Shown: positions 26,361 to 28,165 of the stretch, piece by piece
How positions within the stretch are numbered: the first letter of the stretch is position 1
Layout of the letters: every line of letters starts with the position of its first letter
DNA from: an uncultured Eggerthellaceae bacterium
GTDB lineage: Bacteria; Actinomycetota; Coriobacteriia; Coriobacteriales; Eggerthellaceae
NCBI GenBank assembly: GCA_910585565.1
Contig: CAJUFC010000131.1
Coordinates: 1 to 28,165, forward strand
Length of the DNA: 28,165 bases
Reading direction: 5' to 3'
Notes under the pieces: generated by a model
Told to the model about the DNA's origin: nothing
The model's input: the letters and a program-made list of their open reading frames with translations, nothing else
Databases searched by the model: none
Position numbers and translations under genes: made by a program

Positions 26361-27659
26361 ATGCAAAAACGAACGCTAACCAGACGAGACTTCGTTCGCG
26401 GCACCGTAGGCGTTGCGGCCGCCGCAGCTCTGGGCACCAGCGGCCTTGCCAGTACGGCCTGCTCATCCAGCAAGACCGTCGATGCAGTCGATGCCGCTAG
26501 CGCATCCGACTCCTCGACAGCAAGCCAGACGTCAGCCTTGTCCCCCATCGAGGTCACGCAAGACCGCGTCTTCACCACCGAAGGCTGCTCCTACATCGAA
26601 AACCCCGCCGAAGCCATCACGCTGGCCGCCCAAGCGCACCTTCCCTACGGAACGATGCTCTGGGCAAGCGACGATGACTGCGCGGCGTGCCTTTTGCCCT
26701 GCGAGACCAGCAACCCCCTGACGAAGGTGGGCATCCTCTCGTTCGATACGGGCAAGATGACCACCGTGCTGGAAACGGCCGTCGGAGCAGACAGCGGCTT
26801 TGCCATATACGACGTCCGCGCAAACCGCCAAGGCGTCATCTGGACCGAGTCGGACATCCTCAACCAAAAGTGGCGCATCTATACCGCCACGCTCTCAGGC
26901 ATCATGACCGACGCCGCCATCCTCGGCACCCCCGTTCTTGCCGCAGAAGGCACCGGCGATTGGCAACTGCCCGAGCTGGCCGTCTCGGGAGGCTATGGGT
27001 TTTGGCAGCTGTGCCCCACACCCGATGGCCCCGCCGAAAAGGAAGACAGCCTGCTCATGCGCAACGCCTTCGGCGCGCCCGACACCGAGGCCAAGGTCAT
27101 CTACGAGTCGGCAGGCTCGATGGCGTGCGCTCCGTCGACCACGGCAAGCGGCATCGCCATAGCGCCCCGCGACGACGCTTCGAGCAAGCGCTACATACTG
27201 GCACACATTGACGCCGAAAGCGGCCAAGTCACCGACGCCATGATGCTGCCCACCTCGATGCGCCCGGCATTCATCGCCTACGGCACCTCCGGATTTAGCT
27301 TCGCATTCGACAGCATCTACAACTTCGACAACGGCATCTCCAACCTGGGGACCTACACGCCGGTGACCGCCGATGCCCCTGAGGGCGAGTGGTTCTGCTT
27401 CTCGCGCACGCCCTACACCGACCCTGCTTGGTGCGGCAACTGGCTCATCGTCAAATCGACGAGCGTCATTGCCGGCATCGACCTGGCGAACAAGCGCTAC
27501 TTCACGATGTCGCCCGAATACGCCACCCAAGGATACGGCGAGTTCCTGGCCTCCACGGGTGCCACCAAGCGCTTCGTCACCTACTCCAACATAGACTACA
27601 CCCCGCTCAACAGCAACCGTATCACCGAATGCAACGTGCGCATCTGGCAAGCCGCCTAG
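26361..27659 (+). CDS. Tat-exported, possibly lipidated protein of unknown function
   Basis: A 432-residue extracytoplasmic protein and the only gene on the plus strand. The N-terminus has a twin-arginine signal: TRRDFVRG with Arg8-Arg9, an Ala-rich hydrophobic stretch, and Cys34 in ASTACSSS. Cys34 suggests a Tat lipoprotein, but the -3 residue is Ser, so the lipobox is weak. A Ser/Ala/Asp-rich linker follows (about 35-60). The mature part has repeated short beta-like segments (VGILSFDTGKMTTVLE, KWRIYTATLSG, KRYILAHIDAESGQV, NWLIVKSTSVIAGIDLANKR), suggesting a beta-propeller-like fold. Several cysteines occur (CSYIE, CAACLLPC). I recognise no family. It is divergent from the two-component operon, so it may be a regulated or accessory envelope protein (inference). 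Confidence 0.85.
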   Translation: MQKRTLTRRDFVRGTVGVAAAAALGTSGLASTACSSSKTVDAVDAASASDSSTASQTSALSPIEVTQDRVFTTEGCSYIENPAEAITLAAQAHLPYGTMLWASDDDCAACLLPCETSNPLTKVGILSFDTGKMTTVLETAVGADSGFAIYDVRANRQGVIWTESDILNQKWRIYTATLSGIMTDAAILGTPVLAAEGTGDWQLPELAVSGGYGFWQLCPTPDGPAEKEDSLLMRNAFGAPDTEAKVIYESAGSMACAPSTTASGIAIAPRDDASSKRYILAHIDAESGQVTDAMMLPTSMRPAFIAYGTSGFSFAFDSIYNFDNGISNLGTYTPVTADAPEGEWFCFSRTPYTDPAWCGNWLIVKSTSVIAGIDLANKRYFTMSPEYATQGYGEFLASTGATKRFVTYSNIDYTPLNSNRITECNVRIWQAA

Positions 27660-27975
27660 CGCACCTCGCTTCCTCTGCGCCATCGTGATTGGCGCCCATC
27701 CATGCAAAGAGGTCGCCTTCCCGCGCGAACGGACAGACGACCTCGCTTGAAGCTACGCTATTCAAATGGAGTTTGGCACCACGATCGGGCCCGGCAGCCT
27801 TCCCGTATGCTTGGATCCGCCTGGGGCGGGGGAAGGCCATCGGTGCTTATCCGAGCCCGAAAGCCGCTTCTCGCTTCAACGACCACAACGCACGGGAAAG
27901 GTGTCGCTCTCTCTCGTGCGCTCGCGCAGTCTCCGCGAGCGTATCTTTGGACGGCCAAAACGCCCTACGTGGCTG
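27660..27975. other. Convergent intergenic region with several hairpins
   Basis: This 316-bp stretch lies between two convergent genes and holds no convincing ORF or RNA gene. It has three inverted repeats: GAGGTCG/CGACCTC (27709-27744, loop 22; followed by TTT on the minus strand), GCCTTCCC with GGGAAGGC around 27799-27833, and a perfect 8-bp stem CGCTCGCG-N7-CGCGAGCG (27919-27941). None has a clear U-tract. They are the best candidates for bidirectional termination. Confidence 0.4.
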
Positions 27976-28165
27976 TCACTCCTTCGCCGACACGGTCACC
28001 TGGAGGTGCGTGATCGGCTTGGGGCCGTCGAGGTCGGTTCGCACGCCGAGCCTGTCCGTCGGTATCGACATGCCCAGCTCGAGCGGCAGGCGCTCGCTGG
28101 GGTCTGCTCCCTGCCAGAGCTCGTCGAAGGCGGTGCCCGCGTAGCCGAAGGCCGCTATGCGGTAG
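27976..28165 (-). CDS. C-terminal fragment of an unrecognised protein
   Basis: An open frame enters from the right edge and ends at TGA (27978-27976), giving 62 residues before the stop: YRIAAFGYAGTAFDELWQGA, then DPSERLPLELGMSIPTDRLG, then VRTDLDGPKPITHLQVTVSA-KE. Codon use (G/C-rich third positions) matches the neighbours. I do not recognise the family. The frame has no start in the window, so an ORF scan that requires one would miss it. It converges on the Tat-exported protein gene. Confidence 0.7.
   Translation of the reverse strand, partial: YRIAAFGYAGTAFDELWQGADPSERLPLELGMSIPTDRLGVRTDLDGPKPITHLQVTVSAKE

Noticed and set aside
27689..28144. 151-codon plus-strand ORF at the right end
   Set aside because: It spans the hairpin-rich gap and then runs opposite the minus-strand C-terminal fragment, whose composition is more protein-like; no ribosome site or domain is visible.

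Overview
The window looks like chromosomal core DNA from a high-GC actinobacterium, most likely class Coriobacteriia (Eggerthella/Slackia-like). This rests on GC-rich codon use, frequent GTG/TTG starts, actinobacterial-type RpoB and RpoC, a short actinobacterial-type Ppx/GppA and a CwlM-like protein. The genus is inference; no search was run. Almost every gene lies on the minus strand, so the text below runs from high to low coordinates where that is the direction of transcription. I see no insertion sequence, prophage, CRISPR array or rRNA.

Region 1 (1-5063): the start of rpoC and all of rpoB, with a strong promoter just upstream of rpoB. Region 2 (5097-10210): a LytTR response regulator followed by two large, mutually paralogous TPR proteins of unknown function, apparently one operon. 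Then tRNA-Leu(CAA) with its own promoter (10312-10439).

Region 3 (10468-15613): a likely three-gene operon. It encodes an acyl-CoA-ligase-like protein whose catalytic motifs are degenerate, an MFS exporter fused to a C-terminal CBS pair, and a CorC/HlyC-type CBS membrane protein. Region 4 (15736-20390): tRNA-Leu(UAA), leuC, leuD, leuB and hisS. The leuC-leuD gap is an AT-rich island with two opposed promoter-like elements and repeated near-palindromes.

Region 5 (20471-26227): a probable cell-envelope operon. Its order is OmpR-type response regulator, sensor kinase with a long charged N-terminal extension, Ppx/GppA, polyprenyl diphosphate synthase and a CwlM-like double peptidoglycan-binding-domain protein. 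Region 6 (26361-28165): a divergent Tat-exported, possibly lipidated protein of unknown function (the only plus-strand gene), a convergent intergenic stretch, and the C-terminus of an unrecognised minus-strand gene.

The least-described items are the LytTR/TPR-paralogue operon, the pseudo-ligase/MFS-CBS/CorC operon, the CwlM-like gene in its envelope operon, and the regulatory island between leuC and leuD. Several starts below are moved from the longest ORF to the codon with a proper Shine-Dalgarno (SD) site.
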